A DNA stretch of 64,000 nt from Aphanothece hegewaldii CCALA 016 (lineage in GTDB: Bacteria > Cyanobacteriota > Cyanobacteriia > Cyanobacteriales > Microcystaceae). A program made the position numbers and the translations under genes. Shown one piece after another: positions 1 through 7,763 of the stretch (the first letter of the stretch is position 1; the number at the start of each line of letters is the position of its first letter). The DNA lies in NCBI RefSeq assembly GCF_003007785.1, contig NZ_PXOH01000005.1, positions 208,854 through 272,853 on the forward strand, given 5' to 3'. Below the pieces are notes generated by a model. That model was not told the DNA's origin. It saw only the letters and a list, made by a program, of their open reading frames with translations, and made no database searches.

Positions 1-1
1 T

Positions 2-442
2 CAGCTTTTATATGATGGGGATCTGGTGGTGATGACGGCGGGAACCCTTCAAGGTGTGGCGGGATCAACGGATTTAGTGAAAGTAGAGGTAGTTAAGTCG
101 ATTTTGGGTCGCGGGACGTGTGCTGTACAAGGTGCGGCGAGTGGACGTGCGAGAGTGGCGAAAAGTGCTAGAGAAATCGGTGATTTTAATCGGGGTGAAA
201 TTTTGGTTGTTCCATCGACTAACGCAAATTTTCTCGAAATGATGCGAAAAGCCTCCGCAATTATTACGGAGGATGCTAGTTCAGGCAATCACGCGGCTGT
301 TATTGGGCAAAAGTTGGGTATACCTGTGATTGTTGGGTTTAAAAATGCGACTCAAATTATTCGAGATGGAACGTTTTTGTCTTTGGATGCTCAAAGAGGT
401 ACGGTTTATTCGGGTGCTTTGATTAGTAGTGGGGATCAGTAG
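2..442 (+). CDS. pyk: Pyruvate kinase, C-terminal part (5' end outside window)
   Basis: The open frame runs in from the left edge without a start, so only about the last 146 residues are present. Pyruvate kinase converts phosphoenolpyruvate and ADP to pyruvate and ATP in glycolysis. The first residues match the end of the pyruvate kinase C-terminal domain (DGDLVVMTAG, then GTLQGVAGSTD). The rest is the extra PEP-utilising mobile (swivelling His-like) domain found at the C-terminus of long cyanobacterial and Gram-positive pyruvate kinases, with ITEDASSGNHAAVIGQKLG and GIPVIVGFKNAT. It converges on the minus-strand photosystem II assembly operon with 7 bp between the stops and no visible hairpin. 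Family assignment is firm. Confidence 0.9.
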   Translation, partial: QLLYDGDLVVMTAGTLQGVAGSTDLVKVEVVKSILGRGTCAVQGAASGRARVAKSAREIGDFNRGEILVVPSTNANFLEMMRKASAIITEDASSGNHAAVIGQKLGIPVIVGFKNATQIIRDGTFLSLDAQRGTVYSGALISSGDQ

Positions 443-449
443 CACGATT

Positions 450-1259
450 TTAATTTACGTCAAACAAATGATTTGCCGTAATGGGTTCAAAGGTTTCTTG
501 GGTGATCACGGCTTCGATGTCGCTGATGCCATCACACAACTTTTTGCTTAGGCTTCTGGTTGTTTTATAGCTGTCTAAATCGCCAATTTCAAAGTAATAT
601 TTAGCCGCATAACGTAAGTCGGAAACAGCCGCTCGATATTGACATAGATTGGCGTTGAGTAGTCCTCGCATATGATAGGCTTTGGCATAATGGGGATTAA
701 GTTGAATGGCGGTGGTGAAATCTGCGATCGCTCCATTTTCATCACCTAAGCGTTGATGGCTCAATCCTCTTTGATAGTACATTTCATAAGGATGTTGACT
801 ATTGAGTAATCCTTGAGTTACGTTTTCAATTTGTTTGAGTTCTTCGACTACATGGCTTAATTCTTCTTGTTTAGTGATGAGTTTATTTGTAATTTGATTC
901 AGTTCATTCAAAAGTTGTTGATGTTGTTCTATTTTTTGGTTTTGTCTCTCAAAATTATTGAGATAATTTTGTTTTTGTAGTTTGATTTGTGTAGCAAAAT
1001 CTGTCTGAATCAATTGTATTTTTTCGGAGAAAAGTGAAAATTGATTTTGTTGTTCTTGAATCAGATTTAGTGTTTTTTCCACATTTTGCCCATGATTATT
1101 AATCTCATTCATGAGTTGTTTGCGGTTATAAATTTGTAGCATCATTGCACCTGCTAAGGGAAGGGCTGCCGCCGCCGCAGAATTCGTGACAAGAGCAGCG
1201 ATCGCGCCTCCAACTGCACAAACAGCAGATACTCCATCTAATTTACCTTGATTATCCAT
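450..1259 (-). CDS. Membrane-anchored coiled-coil TPR protein (Slr0151-like)
   Basis: 269 residues. Residues ~9-43 form an Ala/Gly/Leu-rich hydrophobic segment that probably anchors the protein in a membrane; ~50-150 are a Gln/Asn/Glu-rich coiled coil; ~158-225 hold two TPR-like helical pairs (YQRGLSHQRLGDENGAIADF and AKAYHMRGLLNANLCQYRAA). It is the last gene of an eight-gene operon whose order and content match Synechocystis slr0144-slr0151, where the TPR protein Slr0151 is implicated in photosystem II assembly and repair. Starts at ATG, 46 bp after the ferredoxin stop. In Synechocystis a Ser/Thr kinase gene (slr0152, spkG) follows; here the next gene is convergent pyruvate kinase. Orthology is inferred from gene order plus architecture. 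Confidence 0.8.
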   Translation of the reverse strand: MDNQGKLDGVSAVCAVGGAIAALVTNSAAAAALPLAGAMMLQIYNRKQLMNEINNHGQNVEKTLNLIQEQQNQFSLFSEKIQLIQTDFATQIKLQKQNYLNNFERQNQKIEQHQQLLNELNQITNKLITKQEELSHVVEELKQIENVTQGLLNSQHPYEMYYQRGLSHQRLGDENGAIADFTTAIQLNPHYAKAYHMRGLLNANLCQYRAAVSDLRYAAKYYFEIGDLDSYKTTRSLSKKLCDGISDIEAVITQETFEPITANHLFDVN

Positions 1260-1305
1260 TGTCTTAAAAATCCTTTGATTGATGACTGTAATTAAACCTT
1301 TTTAT

Positions 1306-1629
1306 TTACTCTTCGCCAAACAATTCTTCAACTTGATGGGTAAGAATTGTACAATTAGAACGAGGAGAACATGCACATAAAAGTATATACCCTTGGGCTA
1401 GTTCATCTGGTCTTAAAAATTCGAGGGCTTTTTCCGTTTGTACAACTTTCCCTTCGACTACTTTACCTAAACAGTCAAAACAAGCACCCGCCCGACAAGA
1501 ATAAGGTAGATTTAGGCTAGATTCTTCAGCAATATCAAGAATGTATTCATCAGCATTAATCTCAAGAGTTTGTTGAATGCCTTTTTTTTCATTGAGCAGA
1601 GTTACTGTATAATTTTTTTGACTAATCAT
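1306..1629 (-). CDS. 2Fe-2S plant-type ferredoxin (Slr0150-like)
   Basis: 107 residues, normal for a [2Fe-2S] plant-type ferredoxin. Cluster ligands are visible as C45-X4-C50-X2-C53 in YSCRAGACFDC and C85 in ILLCACSP, with an extra Cys at 87. It should be a soluble one-electron carrier. The surrounding operon matches slr0144-slr0151, in which slr0150 is a petF-like ferredoxin; it is therefore probably a dedicated carrier in photosystem II assembly or repair rather than the bulk photosynthetic ferredoxin. Compared with the bulk protein it ends in a short charged tail (EELFGEE). A second, differently spaced ferredoxin lies two genes upstream in the same operon. Confidence 0.88.
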   Translation of the reverse strand: MISQKNYTVTLLNEKKGIQQTLEINADEYILDIAEESSLNLPYSCRAGACFDCLGKVVEGKVVQTEKALEFLRPDELAQGYILLCACSPRSNCTILTHQVEELFGEE

Positions 1630-1645
1630 TGGACAAATCCTCTAA

Positions 1646-2119
1646 CTAATTGGATGATAAAATTGTGTGTTCAAGCTGAAAAGCTGGATTAATTAACTCG
1701 ACTTCTTCAGCCGATAAATAAAGCCTAATGACCTCTTGAATTAAAAGATAATTAACTTTAGCGTAGGCTTGATATTTAAAAGAGTTAACAATCGTTTTGT
1801 ACCAAATTAATGTACCTTCTCTAAACCGATCTAATTCATCTAATAACATTGCTGTTGTTGCAAACCGAAGAGAATTAGTCTGATCGCGGCGGCAAGTTTT
1901 TGTCATATCATAATCCCCCATGTGATAAAGATCTTCTGTATGGCTACGTTTTACGGCTTCCCATTTTTGTAGAATTTCTTCTTCTTGATCCCGAATTTTT
2001 TCGTAAGTACTAATCCGTAACTCAACAGAATCTAAATAATCTTTTAAAAACTTTAACTCAGATTCTGTCGCATAACGTCCATCTGTTTTAATACTTAAAC
2101 TGGCTAATTGTTTTAACAT
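1646..2119 (-). CDS. Phycobilisome-domain (globin-like) protein, Slr0149-like
   Basis: 157 residues, the size of one phycobiliprotein subunit. Residues ~18-60 resemble the X/Y to A/B helices and residues 76-95 (CRRDQTNSLRFATTAMLL) resemble the phycobiliprotein helix E region CLRD....LRYVTYAML, so this is a divergent member of the phycobilisome protein family. Cys76 lines up with the canonical bilin-attaching cysteine. The gene lies between the two ferredoxin genes of the photosystem II assembly operon, at the position of Synechocystis slr0149. Its molecular function is not established; a scaffold, or a sensor of bilin or of photosystem state, is possible. The family call rests on motif and length and is moderately sure. 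Confidence 0.72.
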   Translation of the reverse strand: MLKQLASLSIKTDGRYATESELKFLKDYLDSVELRISTYEKIRDQEEEILQKWEAVKRSHTEDLYHMGDYDMTKTCRRDQTNSLRFATTAMLLDELDRFREGTLIWYKTIVNSFKYQAYAKVNYLLIQEVIRLYLSAEEVELINPAFQLEHTILSSN

Positions 2120-2143
2120 AATTCACTTTTAGTTTGTTGATAA

Positions 2144-2638
2144 TTAGAGTATTATTGACGCATCCGAGGTTTTAGCTAAATAGTCAGAAACCGCTATTTT
2201 AGTGTCTTTCAGTTGAGTAATCATTGAGCGAGTAATTAATTTTCCTTCTTCGACTAAAACCTTACTGGTGATTGGATGAAGGATCGGTTTTTCAGCGCGA
2301 CGACCAATTAAATCTTCAATATTATCAATTTCATTGAGATACATTCCCGATGGAATTTCAATGACAACACCTTGACCAATAACTCGCGCTTGACAAGCTA
2401 AACGAGAATAATGATTTGCTGTCGTAATAACTTCTAATGTTCTTTGTTCTCGACGATTAAGAGGTGATAGACTGTCCATGCCATCTTTGATATAAATATG
2501 ACACGTAGAACACATCCCCCGACCGCCGCATTCTTCGGAAACATTCAAATCTTTTTTGAGCAAAGCAGCAAGTAAATTATCGTTAGTTTGAAGCGCAATT
2601 TCTTGATTTATTGGATCAAGTTTAATCAGTTTAGTCAC
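2144..2638 (-). CDS. 2Fe-2S ferredoxin with C-terminal extension (Slr0148-like)
   Basis: 164 residues. Cluster ligands are C37-X5-C43-X2-C46 (EECGGRGMCSTC) and C82 (RLACQARV), the adrenodoxin/ISC-type spacing rather than the plant-type spacing of the other ferredoxin in this operon. Residues ~1-95 form the ferredoxin fold; the ~65-residue C-terminal extension (from about IDNIEDLIGRRAEKPI) is not part of the standard domain. Initiation is at GTG, preceded by a good Shine-Dalgarno (AAGGAG, 8 nt away on the minus strand). Position matches slr0148. Likely an electron carrier for assembly or redox maturation of a photosystem II component; the partner is unknown. Confidence 0.85.
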   Translation of the reverse strand: MTKLIKLDPINQEIALQTNDNLLAALLKKDLNVSEECGGRGMCSTCHIYIKDGMDSLSPLNRREQRTLEVITTANHYSRLACQARVIGQGVVIEIPSGMYLNEIDNIEDLIGRRAEKPILHPITSKVLVEEGKLITRSMITQLKDTKIAVSDYLAKTSDASIIL

Positions 2639-2650
2639 TCCAATATCTCC

Positions 2651-3319
2651 TTATGTTGTTTGATTTCGGCAAAGTAATTCCATGATTGTTGCATGGTCAT
2701 GACCTTCTGCCATCCAAGCGGAAATTGTTTTTAAACGGTCTGCAAGACCAACAACAAAATAATTACACTCTGCATCTAGTGACTCACAAGCGGTTTGCAC
2801 GCAATGTAATTCTTGTCCCGTCAGTTGGCTAAAGAAAGCACTTAAAAGACCTGTTTCTAATGCACCCATTGGTCGTTGATGATGGGGCGCGGCTTCAATA
2901 AAGGGAGAATTAACAATTTTGAGGACGATAAACCCCTGATGATAATACTTTAAGTCAACATCGAGTACACCCCAACCGTGAGTTTTCCAGCATTCTTTAA
3001 AACATTGAAGAAACTCAATCATTTCCATTTGTCCCAAAGGTTTACCGTAGTATCCTTCTATTTCTTTGGTAAACCGTCGATAGAAACTTTTTCCCCACCA
3101 ACGACCACAACTAAAAAGGGCAACATTACCACTGAGTCCTAGTTCTTCTTCAAGTGCAGCAAATAAACCTTGTAAAAGTGTTTCGGGTAAGGCGAGGAGT
3201 CGGGAACCGTGACGATTTTCGATTAAACCCAATTCTACATCACCTTGTACATAGACATCGGGTGCGAAATAATTGCCTTTTACGGGTTGTTTGTCGATTA
3301 ATTCTGCAATATCAATCAT
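2651..3319 (-). CDS. V4R-domain protein (Slr0147-like)
   Basis: 222 residues. The C-terminal half has V4R (4-vinyl reductase) domain features: the G-W-G-V-L-D-V-D segment, SPFIEAA, GLLSAFFSQLTGQ, and the Cys-rich CVQTACESLDAECNYFVV that in V4R proteins resembles a metal- or hydrocarbon-binding pocket. V4R domains occur in BchJ-type tetrapyrrole proteins and small-ligand sensors. Start ATG is preceded by AGGAGA at 7 nt. Second V4R gene of the operon; the Slr0144-like protein at 4185-4910 is a paralogue. In Synechocystis the operon is linked to photosystem II assembly; tetrapyrrole handling is a reasonable but unproven role. Confidence 0.82.
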   Translation of the reverse strand: MIDIAELIDKQPVKGNYFAPDVYVQGDVELGLIENRHGSRLLALPETLLQGLFAALEEELGLSGNVALFSCGRWWGKSFYRRFTKEIEGYYGKPLGQMEMIEFLQCFKECWKTHGWGVLDVDLKYYHQGFIVLKIVNSPFIEAAPHHQRPMGALETGLLSAFFSQLTGQELHCVQTACESLDAECNYFVVGLADRLKTISAWMAEGHDHATIMELLCRNQTT

Positions 3320-3329
3320 ATGTCTTCTC

Positions 3330-3815
3330 CTAGGTTAAAACTTCGGCTTTACTGGTATCACTCAAGAGGGTTTGTTGAGCTTGTTGTAAAAAGGGTTTAA
3401 TGAGTTCATTTTGTCGCGGGGGCAACATTTGTGTAAGTTGGTCGTTTAATATCTCATAGAGTTTTTGTTCTAGTGTTTGCATTTGATGGGCTGTAACGAT
3501 GTCAGTCAGCCACTCTAGGAGACGATGTTGTAAAAATTCAGGGTTGTTGAGCAACATCGCCATTGCACAGTAACGCATGACACAAATCCAATGTTTTAGA
3601 GCTTTTCCTAACTGTTGTGTTGATTCTGTGGTGCATTCTACTTCGAGTTGATTTGCGACAGCCTGAAATATCTCAATTTCTTTATTTCGTAAGGCTTCAT
3701 AAGTCGCTAAACGTTGACGTAGAATTCCTATATGTTGTCTGAACAGTAGGATCTCTGATTTTTGTAAATAATGATGTTCAGAGCGATGAAAAAAATCTTC
3801 AAAGTCGGTTTGCAT
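3330..3815 (-). CDS. Phycobilisome-domain-like protein (Slr0146-like)
   Basis: 161 residues. Predicted all-helical, with the same general layout as the 157-residue protein two genes downstream: N-terminal helices (LFRQHIGILRQRLATYEALR) and a central helix ALKHWICVMRYCAMAMLL that aligns with the phycobiliprotein bilin-helix (CLRD....LRYVTYAML). Here Ala occupies the place of the bilin-attaching cysteine, so covalent bilin attachment there is not expected. The N-terminus carries an FEDFF motif that recurs in neighbouring operon proteins. Position matches slr0146. Family membership is more divergent and less certain than for its paralogue. Confidence 0.6.
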   Translation of the reverse strand: MQTDFEDFFHRSEHHYLQKSEILLFRQHIGILRQRLATYEALRNKEIEIFQAVANQLEVECTTESTQQLGKALKHWICVMRYCAMAMLLNNPEFLQHRLLEWLTDIVTAHQMQTLEQKLYEILNDQLTQMLPPRQNELIKPFLQQAQQTLLSDTSKAEVLT

Positions 3816-3825
3816 GGTTTTGTCC

Positions 3826-4188
3826 TTAAAATAGTTTAGTTAAGTCGTTTACTTGCATTTTTCGCGCCGTTTTTGTGGGTTGTTTCGGCATTACTTCCGG
3901 TTTGGTTATAGTTAGCTTACTGTCCCACCCATTGCATTTAAGATATTCTTGAACAGATAAGGTTAAAGGCAATGCTTTTTTAGTTTGGGTCGGTAGGGCT
4001 TGATCTAATATTGAGGAACCTTGCCAATTACTGATCTTTAAGAATTCCTCTACGTTAAGCCATAGTTGTGCAGTCGGATCGATCGCCGGTTGAGGAAAAG
4101 GTTTGATTTGATGTGGTTGCCCTCGCCAGTTAGAATCATTGAAAAAGTCTTCAACGCTGATTTGAGCTAAAACGGTTAGGCTGATCAT
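3826..4188 (-). CDS. Small triple-repeat protein (Slr0145-like), unknown function
   Basis: 120 residues, no recognised domain. Three diverged copies of a short motif stand ~40-50 residues apart: SVEDFFNDSNWRG (~11-23), NVEEFLKISNWQG (~45-57) and SVQEYLKCNGWDS (~79-91), with a final partial VNDLTKLF. Linkers are Pro-rich, so the protein looks like a flexible string of docking motifs. Its start overlaps the stop of the upstream V4R gene (ATGA), indicating translational coupling. Position matches slr0145 of the photosystem II assembly operon. A scaffold or adaptor role is inference only. Confidence 0.7.
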   Translation of the reverse strand: MISLTVLAQISVEDFFNDSNWRGQPHQIKPFPQPAIDPTAQLWLNVEEFLKISNWQGSSILDQALPTQTKKALPLTLSVQEYLKCNGWDSKLTITKPEVMPKQPTKTARKMQVNDLTKLF

Positions 4189-4910
4189 TTGAGATATTCT
4201 CCATTAATTAACCGTTTTTCGATGTCTTTAGCGATCGCGCCTTCGTTTTGCCAGAAAGTCGCTGCATCAATGCGATCTTGTTTGCCCAAAAGGAATTTAC
4301 AATAATTTTCACCCATTGAGTAGCATTGAATTTCGATACAACTAAGAGGTTTTTTGATCAATTCGCTAAAAAATCCCGCCATTAAGCCAGCATAAATGTG
4401 ACAAACTGGTTTACCAACATCTCCTAGAGTACGTGCTACTGCCGAATCATAAATATTGATGAACATAAAACCGTTTTTTTGTTCACCCATATCTACATCC
4501 CAATTTCCCCAACCTTGACTTGTAAAAGGCCACCACCAAGCCTCTAAAACATAGGCTAAATTGAGTTGATGGAGTTCTTTTTCATATTGGTATTCTTTTG
4601 TAAACCATTGACGAAAAAATGCTGCGTCTTTTATTCCCCATTGTTTACCAATTTGATACATGACAACGCCAGAAGCGTTACCAACTTCTGCTTCTAAACC
4701 TTCGATGAGACCAATAATAAAATCTTCACTTGCTAAAATATTACGGCAATCGTTCCAGTCGATGATTGTTCCGCTTGGTGTATGAAAAGTAAAAAAGTCT
4801 TCTAGTCGGTAATGGTGATGTTTTTGCGGATATTTTTTTTTCAGCCAGTGTTCGGGTCGAGGAATTGGGATTTTTTCAGTTTTTATGGTTGCATTTGAGG
4901 TAAAAACCAT
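4185..4910 (-). CDS. V4R-domain protein, first gene of PSII assembly operon (Slr0144-like)
   Basis: 241 residues. C-terminal V4R features: SQGWGNWDVDMGEQ, SAVARTLGDVGKPVCHIYAG, FFSELIKKPLSCIEIQC and MGENYCKFLLG, including the cysteine cluster also seen in the paralogue at 2651-3319. The N-terminal ~70 residues are basic and contain YRLEDFFTFH, an EDFF motif shared with the next two operon genes. It opens the operon: a 680-bp intergenic stretch lies upstream, and AAGGA precedes the ATG by ~9 nt. In Synechocystis the corresponding operon was named for photosystem II assembly proficiency. Ligand unknown; chlorophyll-precursor or lipid binding is plausible. Confidence 0.82.
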   Translation of the reverse strand: MVFTSNATIKTEKIPIPRPEHWLKKKYPQKHHHYRLEDFFTFHTPSGTIIDWNDCRNILASEDFIIGLIEGLEAEVGNASGVVMYQIGKQWGIKDAAFFRQWFTKEYQYEKELHQLNLAYVLEAWWWPFTSQGWGNWDVDMGEQKNGFMFINIYDSAVARTLGDVGKPVCHIYAGLMAGFFSELIKKPLSCIEIQCYSMGENYCKFLLGKQDRIDAATFWQNEGAIAKDIEKRLINGEYLK

Positions 4911-5588
4911 TGTTATTAAATCCTTTAATTCGTTTTATTTAGCTTTATTTAATTTGATCTTAAGACAAATTGATTTCTTAAAAAAGATGTTGAATTTACG
5001 GATTCTCTAACTAAATTGAAAACGCTTATAATTTAGCTCAGTAATTTTACTTAATTACTTTTTGGCACTTTTTCCGAAAGCTAGTTAATCTCGTATTTTT
5101 TAAGTTAATTTTTGAAGCAAAACTTTGTATTTCTTGATAAAAATATATATTTGTAATTTTAAGATAAGGGCGGATTACAGAAATAGTTTTTGGGTCTGCC
5201 ATATCGCTTAAAGTATAGTTTACCCTAAATGATGAGATAGAGATCACTGCTAACCTGTGATCTAGATCACTGCTTTTTTTTGATGAGTCATCTAGACTAA
5301 GAACAACATCCAATATGCTCTTTTGATTTGTCTCAATCTCAATTTCTACCTTTTTATCAAAGTCTAAGTTTTGTTGTTTATTTATTGAACAATTGACTTA
5401 GGTTTTTGAGTTGCGATCTGTTTTATGCGATAAAAGTCAAACGATCGCTAAAATATTTTTATTATGCTTTACTACTTAAACTCATCTAAGGGTTTGGCAA
5501 CCAAACTGCACCGCTCGTGGAATTTTAAATTCCGCGAAACGGCGTGCAGTGCATTCCGCACCCCTACGAGCATGACTTTAATTTATAT
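4911..5588. other. Intergenic region: PSII-operon promoter side and 3' end of oxidase operon
   Basis: No convincing gene. The left part (4911-5046) is the AT-rich upstream region of the minus-strand assembly operon and must hold its promoter; I see no unambiguous -35/-10 pair. The middle is AT-rich, with one short minus-strand frame (5047-5313) that I reject. The right part (5491-5570) is a nest of hairpins just downstream of the GMC oxidoreductase stop, reported separately. Confidence 0.6.
5491..5570. repeat. Nested hairpin repeat downstream of the GMC oxidoreductase gene
   Basis: Four inverted repeats in 80 bp: GTTTGG/CCAAAC (5492-5506, loop CAA), CTGCAC/GTGCAG (5506-5511 with 5544-5549) enclosing GGAATT/AATTCC (5519-5533), and GTGC/GCAC (5549-5561); CTCGT (5514-5518) also pairs with ACGAG (5566-5570). 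The GTTTGG..CCAAAC part is one member of a hairpin family found at other gene ends in this window (13402, 20317, 38365). It lies 3' of the oxidase-GMC operon and could stop or stabilise that transcript, but no clean U-tract follows on the minus strand. Confidence 0.55.
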
Positions 5589-7094
5589 TTATTTAAGGCG
5601 TTCTATTAAATGATCTCCCACCCGTAGCGCATTAGCAATAATGGTTAAAGCAGGGCTAACACTTGCATTAGAAGGGAAAAAACTACTATCGACGATATAC
5701 AAATTATCTACATCGTGAGAACGACAATTAAGATCAAGTACCGAAGTAGTAGAATCTTCACCAAAGCGACACGTACCACATTGATTTGCTACAACTGAAA
5801 TGGGCATTTCTCCATAAGGATGTAATCCCCCCCGTTGATTCGTTATTTTTTCGGCTTCTTTGAGGGCTTCTGTCCAAAAATAAACTAAACGCTCATGAGC
5901 TTCTGTATTATTAGGCGTATAATCTAAATAGATCCTTTCTCCTTCAATTCGCACGCGATTTGTGGGATTTGGTAAATCTTCGGTTTGTACCCACCAACCT
6001 ATAGAATGAGTCGCCATTTGTTTGAGTCCGAAACCAGGCATTACTTTAGCGAGTACCGATAAAATGGGCGGAGATTCAGCAAAAATAATATCTTGGAGAA
6101 GTCCCCCCGTATTTTGAACTTGTCCCATCGGATAGGGAAAATCTTGATCACCCCAGTAAAAATCGTTAATCACTACACTACGGGGAAATTTACCCGAATT
6201 CGGTCTAGCACTAAGCTGTACTACTGATGTAATACGATGTTTCATGAAATTACGCCCAACCATCCCCGAACTATTGGCGACTCCATTGGGACAAACATCA
6301 TTAGCCGATCGCAACAATAAAACAGCCGAATTAATTGCCCCGCAAGCGAGTACAATAATATCCGCCATAAATAAATAAGATTGTCCTGCGACTTCTGCTT
6401 CTACTGCTTTGATGGCACTTCCAGAGGGGTTAGTATGTAAACAAACGACTTTAGCTGAAGTTTTGACCGTCACATTGGGATGAGTTAAGGCTGGAACGAT
6501 TCCGCTAACTTCTGAATCATTGGTTGGGTCTTCGGTTTCGCGTGTTAATCCTAAAGGTAACGACGATGGATGTAAACCCTGTTTAGAAAGTGCGTCTACA
6601 ATGTCTTTGACCTGGGGATCATGATCGAGGGCCCGATAGGGGTAATCTGCGCTTCTGTGGGGTTCTGTGGGGTCATCTGAAGCTTGCCCATGAACTTTGT
6701 AGAGTTGTTCCGCTTCGGTGTAATAGGGTTCAAAATCGCTATATTTTAGACCCCAAGCGGGAGAAATACCGTCTTGATGATTCACCGCTTCAAAATCTCG
6801 CTCACGCATTCTCATTAGGGTTGCGCCGTAGATTTTAGTATTACCACCGATCGCATAATTGGTTTGTGGGGAAAAGGGTTCACCATTAATATCAAACCAT
6901 CTTTCAGGAGGATAATAGCGTTCTTTTTTAAACACATCAACGTTACTTCTGTTTTGTTCTTCGAGGGGCATAAAATCCCCTCTTTCTAGCACTAAAATTT
7001 TCTTACCAGTAGGTGCTAATTTATAGGCTAAAGTCCCACCACCTGCACCCGTACCGATAATAATTATGTCGTAATATTGATCATCTATAATCAT
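5589..7094 (-). CDS. GMC-family FAD oxidoreductase in the oxidase operon
   Basis: 501 residues, the usual GMC (glucose-methanol-choline) size. N-terminal FAD-binding Rossmann motif G14-T-G16-A-G-G19 in IIIIGTGAGGGTLA with the acidic strand end LVLERGD; GMC signature GGNTKIYGATLMRMRERDF; C-terminal GMC domain NLYIVDSSFFPSNASVSPAL. These enzymes oxidise alcohols or sugars using FAD. The C-terminal region that usually reads HPxGTCRMG is NQCGTCRFG here, so the usual His is Asn. No signal peptide. It starts 13 nt after ctaE and is the last gene of the DUF2231-DUF2231-ctaCDE operon, suggesting that it feeds electrons toward that oxidase (inference). Substrate unknown. Confidence 0.9.
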   Translation of the reverse strand: MIIDDQYYDIIIIGTGAGGGTLAYKLAPTGKKILVLERGDFMPLEEQNRSNVDVFKKERYYPPERWFDINGEPFSPQTNYAIGGNTKIYGATLMRMRERDFEAVNHQDGISPAWGLKYSDFEPYYTEAEQLYKVHGQASDDPTEPHRSADYPYRALDHDPQVKDIVDALSKQGLHPSSLPLGLTRETEDPTNDSEVSGIVPALTHPNVTVKTSAKVVCLHTNPSGSAIKAVEAEVAGQSYLFMADIIVLACGAINSAVLLLRSANDVCPNGVANSSGMVGRNFMKHRITSVVQLSARPNSGKFPRSVVINDFYWGDQDFPYPMGQVQNTGGLLQDIIFAESPPILSVLAKVMPGFGLKQMATHSIGWWVQTEDLPNPTNRVRIEGERIYLDYTPNNTEAHERLVYFWTEALKEAEKITNQRGGLHPYGEMPISVVANQCGTCRFGEDSTTSVLDLNCRSHDVDNLYIVDSSFFPSNASVSPALTIIANALRVGDHLIERLK

Positions 7095-7107
7095 GGGTTG
7101 TTCCTCT

Positions 7108-7707
7108 TTACTGCCAAAGATAAATTAAACAAAACAGAATAATCCAAATCACATCAACAAAGTGCCAAAATAGGGAAACCTGCGTTACTCCCGTATGTCC
7201 AGGCTCGTAATTATTAGGGATGAAAGAGCGAAACAGCATATAAAACTGTAGAAGAATGCCCGTTAAGACGTGTAGTCCGTGAAATCCTGTAAGTAGATAA
7301 AAAGTTCCACCAAAAGCACCCGATGTTAAGCCAAAACTAAGTTCACTCCATTCTTTAGCTTGTCCAACGAGAAAATAAATTCCCATTGCTGAAGTGAGTA
7401 ACCAAAAGAATCGAAATAAATTAAGCTTGCCTTTTTTTAGGGCTTCTTCAGCAAAATAAATCACGAAACTACTTGAAACTAATACAATAGTATTTATTAA
7501 TGGTTCATGTGTTTCGAGTCCTTCGACTCCTTCAGGTAGCCAACTAGGGGAAGTGGTTTTCAGAACAATGTAACCCGCAAAAAAGCTTAAAAAGATGACG
7601 CTTTCAGAAAGTAGAAAAATAATAAAACCAAATAGACTGGTTCCTTGGACATCGTGGGTATGTTCTTCGGTGTGGTGTAATGATTCTGTTTTAATTGAAC
7701 TATCCAT
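7108..7707 (-). CDS. ctaE: Cytochrome c oxidase subunit III, ARTO-type
   Basis: 199 residues with five predicted membrane helices, the short form of COX3. Typical segments: SVIFLSFFAGYIVL, GTFYLLTGFHGLHVLTG and VTQVSLFWHFVDVIWIILF. I start it at the ATG giving MDSSIKTESLHH because AGGA stands 6 nt upstream; a possible 13-residue N-terminal extension has no such site. It follows ctaD closely in the same operon. Subunit III supports stability and proton delivery of heme-copper oxidases. Since subunits I and II are of the alternative type, this belongs to the alternative respiratory terminal oxidase rather than the main aa3 cytochrome c oxidase. Confidence 0.92.
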   Translation of the reverse strand: MDSSIKTESLHHTEEHTHDVQGTSLFGFIIFLLSESVIFLSFFAGYIVLKTTSPSWLPEGVEGLETHEPLINTIVLVSSSFVIYFAEEALKKGKLNLFRFFWLLTSAMGIYFLVGQAKEWSELSFGLTSGAFGGTFYLLTGFHGLHVLTGILLQFYMLFRSFIPNNYEPGHTGVTQVSLFWHFVDVIWIILFCLIYLWQ

Positions 7708-7763
7708 GTTTAATCCTAGTAATAAAAAAGAAGGTAGGAGCATCAAACCCCTACCATTGCCAT

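Noticed and set aside
5047..5313. 88-codon minus-strand frame in the AT-rich intergenic region
   Set aside because: No recognisable motif, no ribosome binding site, composition like the surrounding noncoding DNA.
7708..7746. 13-residue N-terminal extension of ctaE
   Set aside because: The ATG at 7707 has AGGA at 6 nt; the extension has no ribosome binding site and is not typical of COX3.
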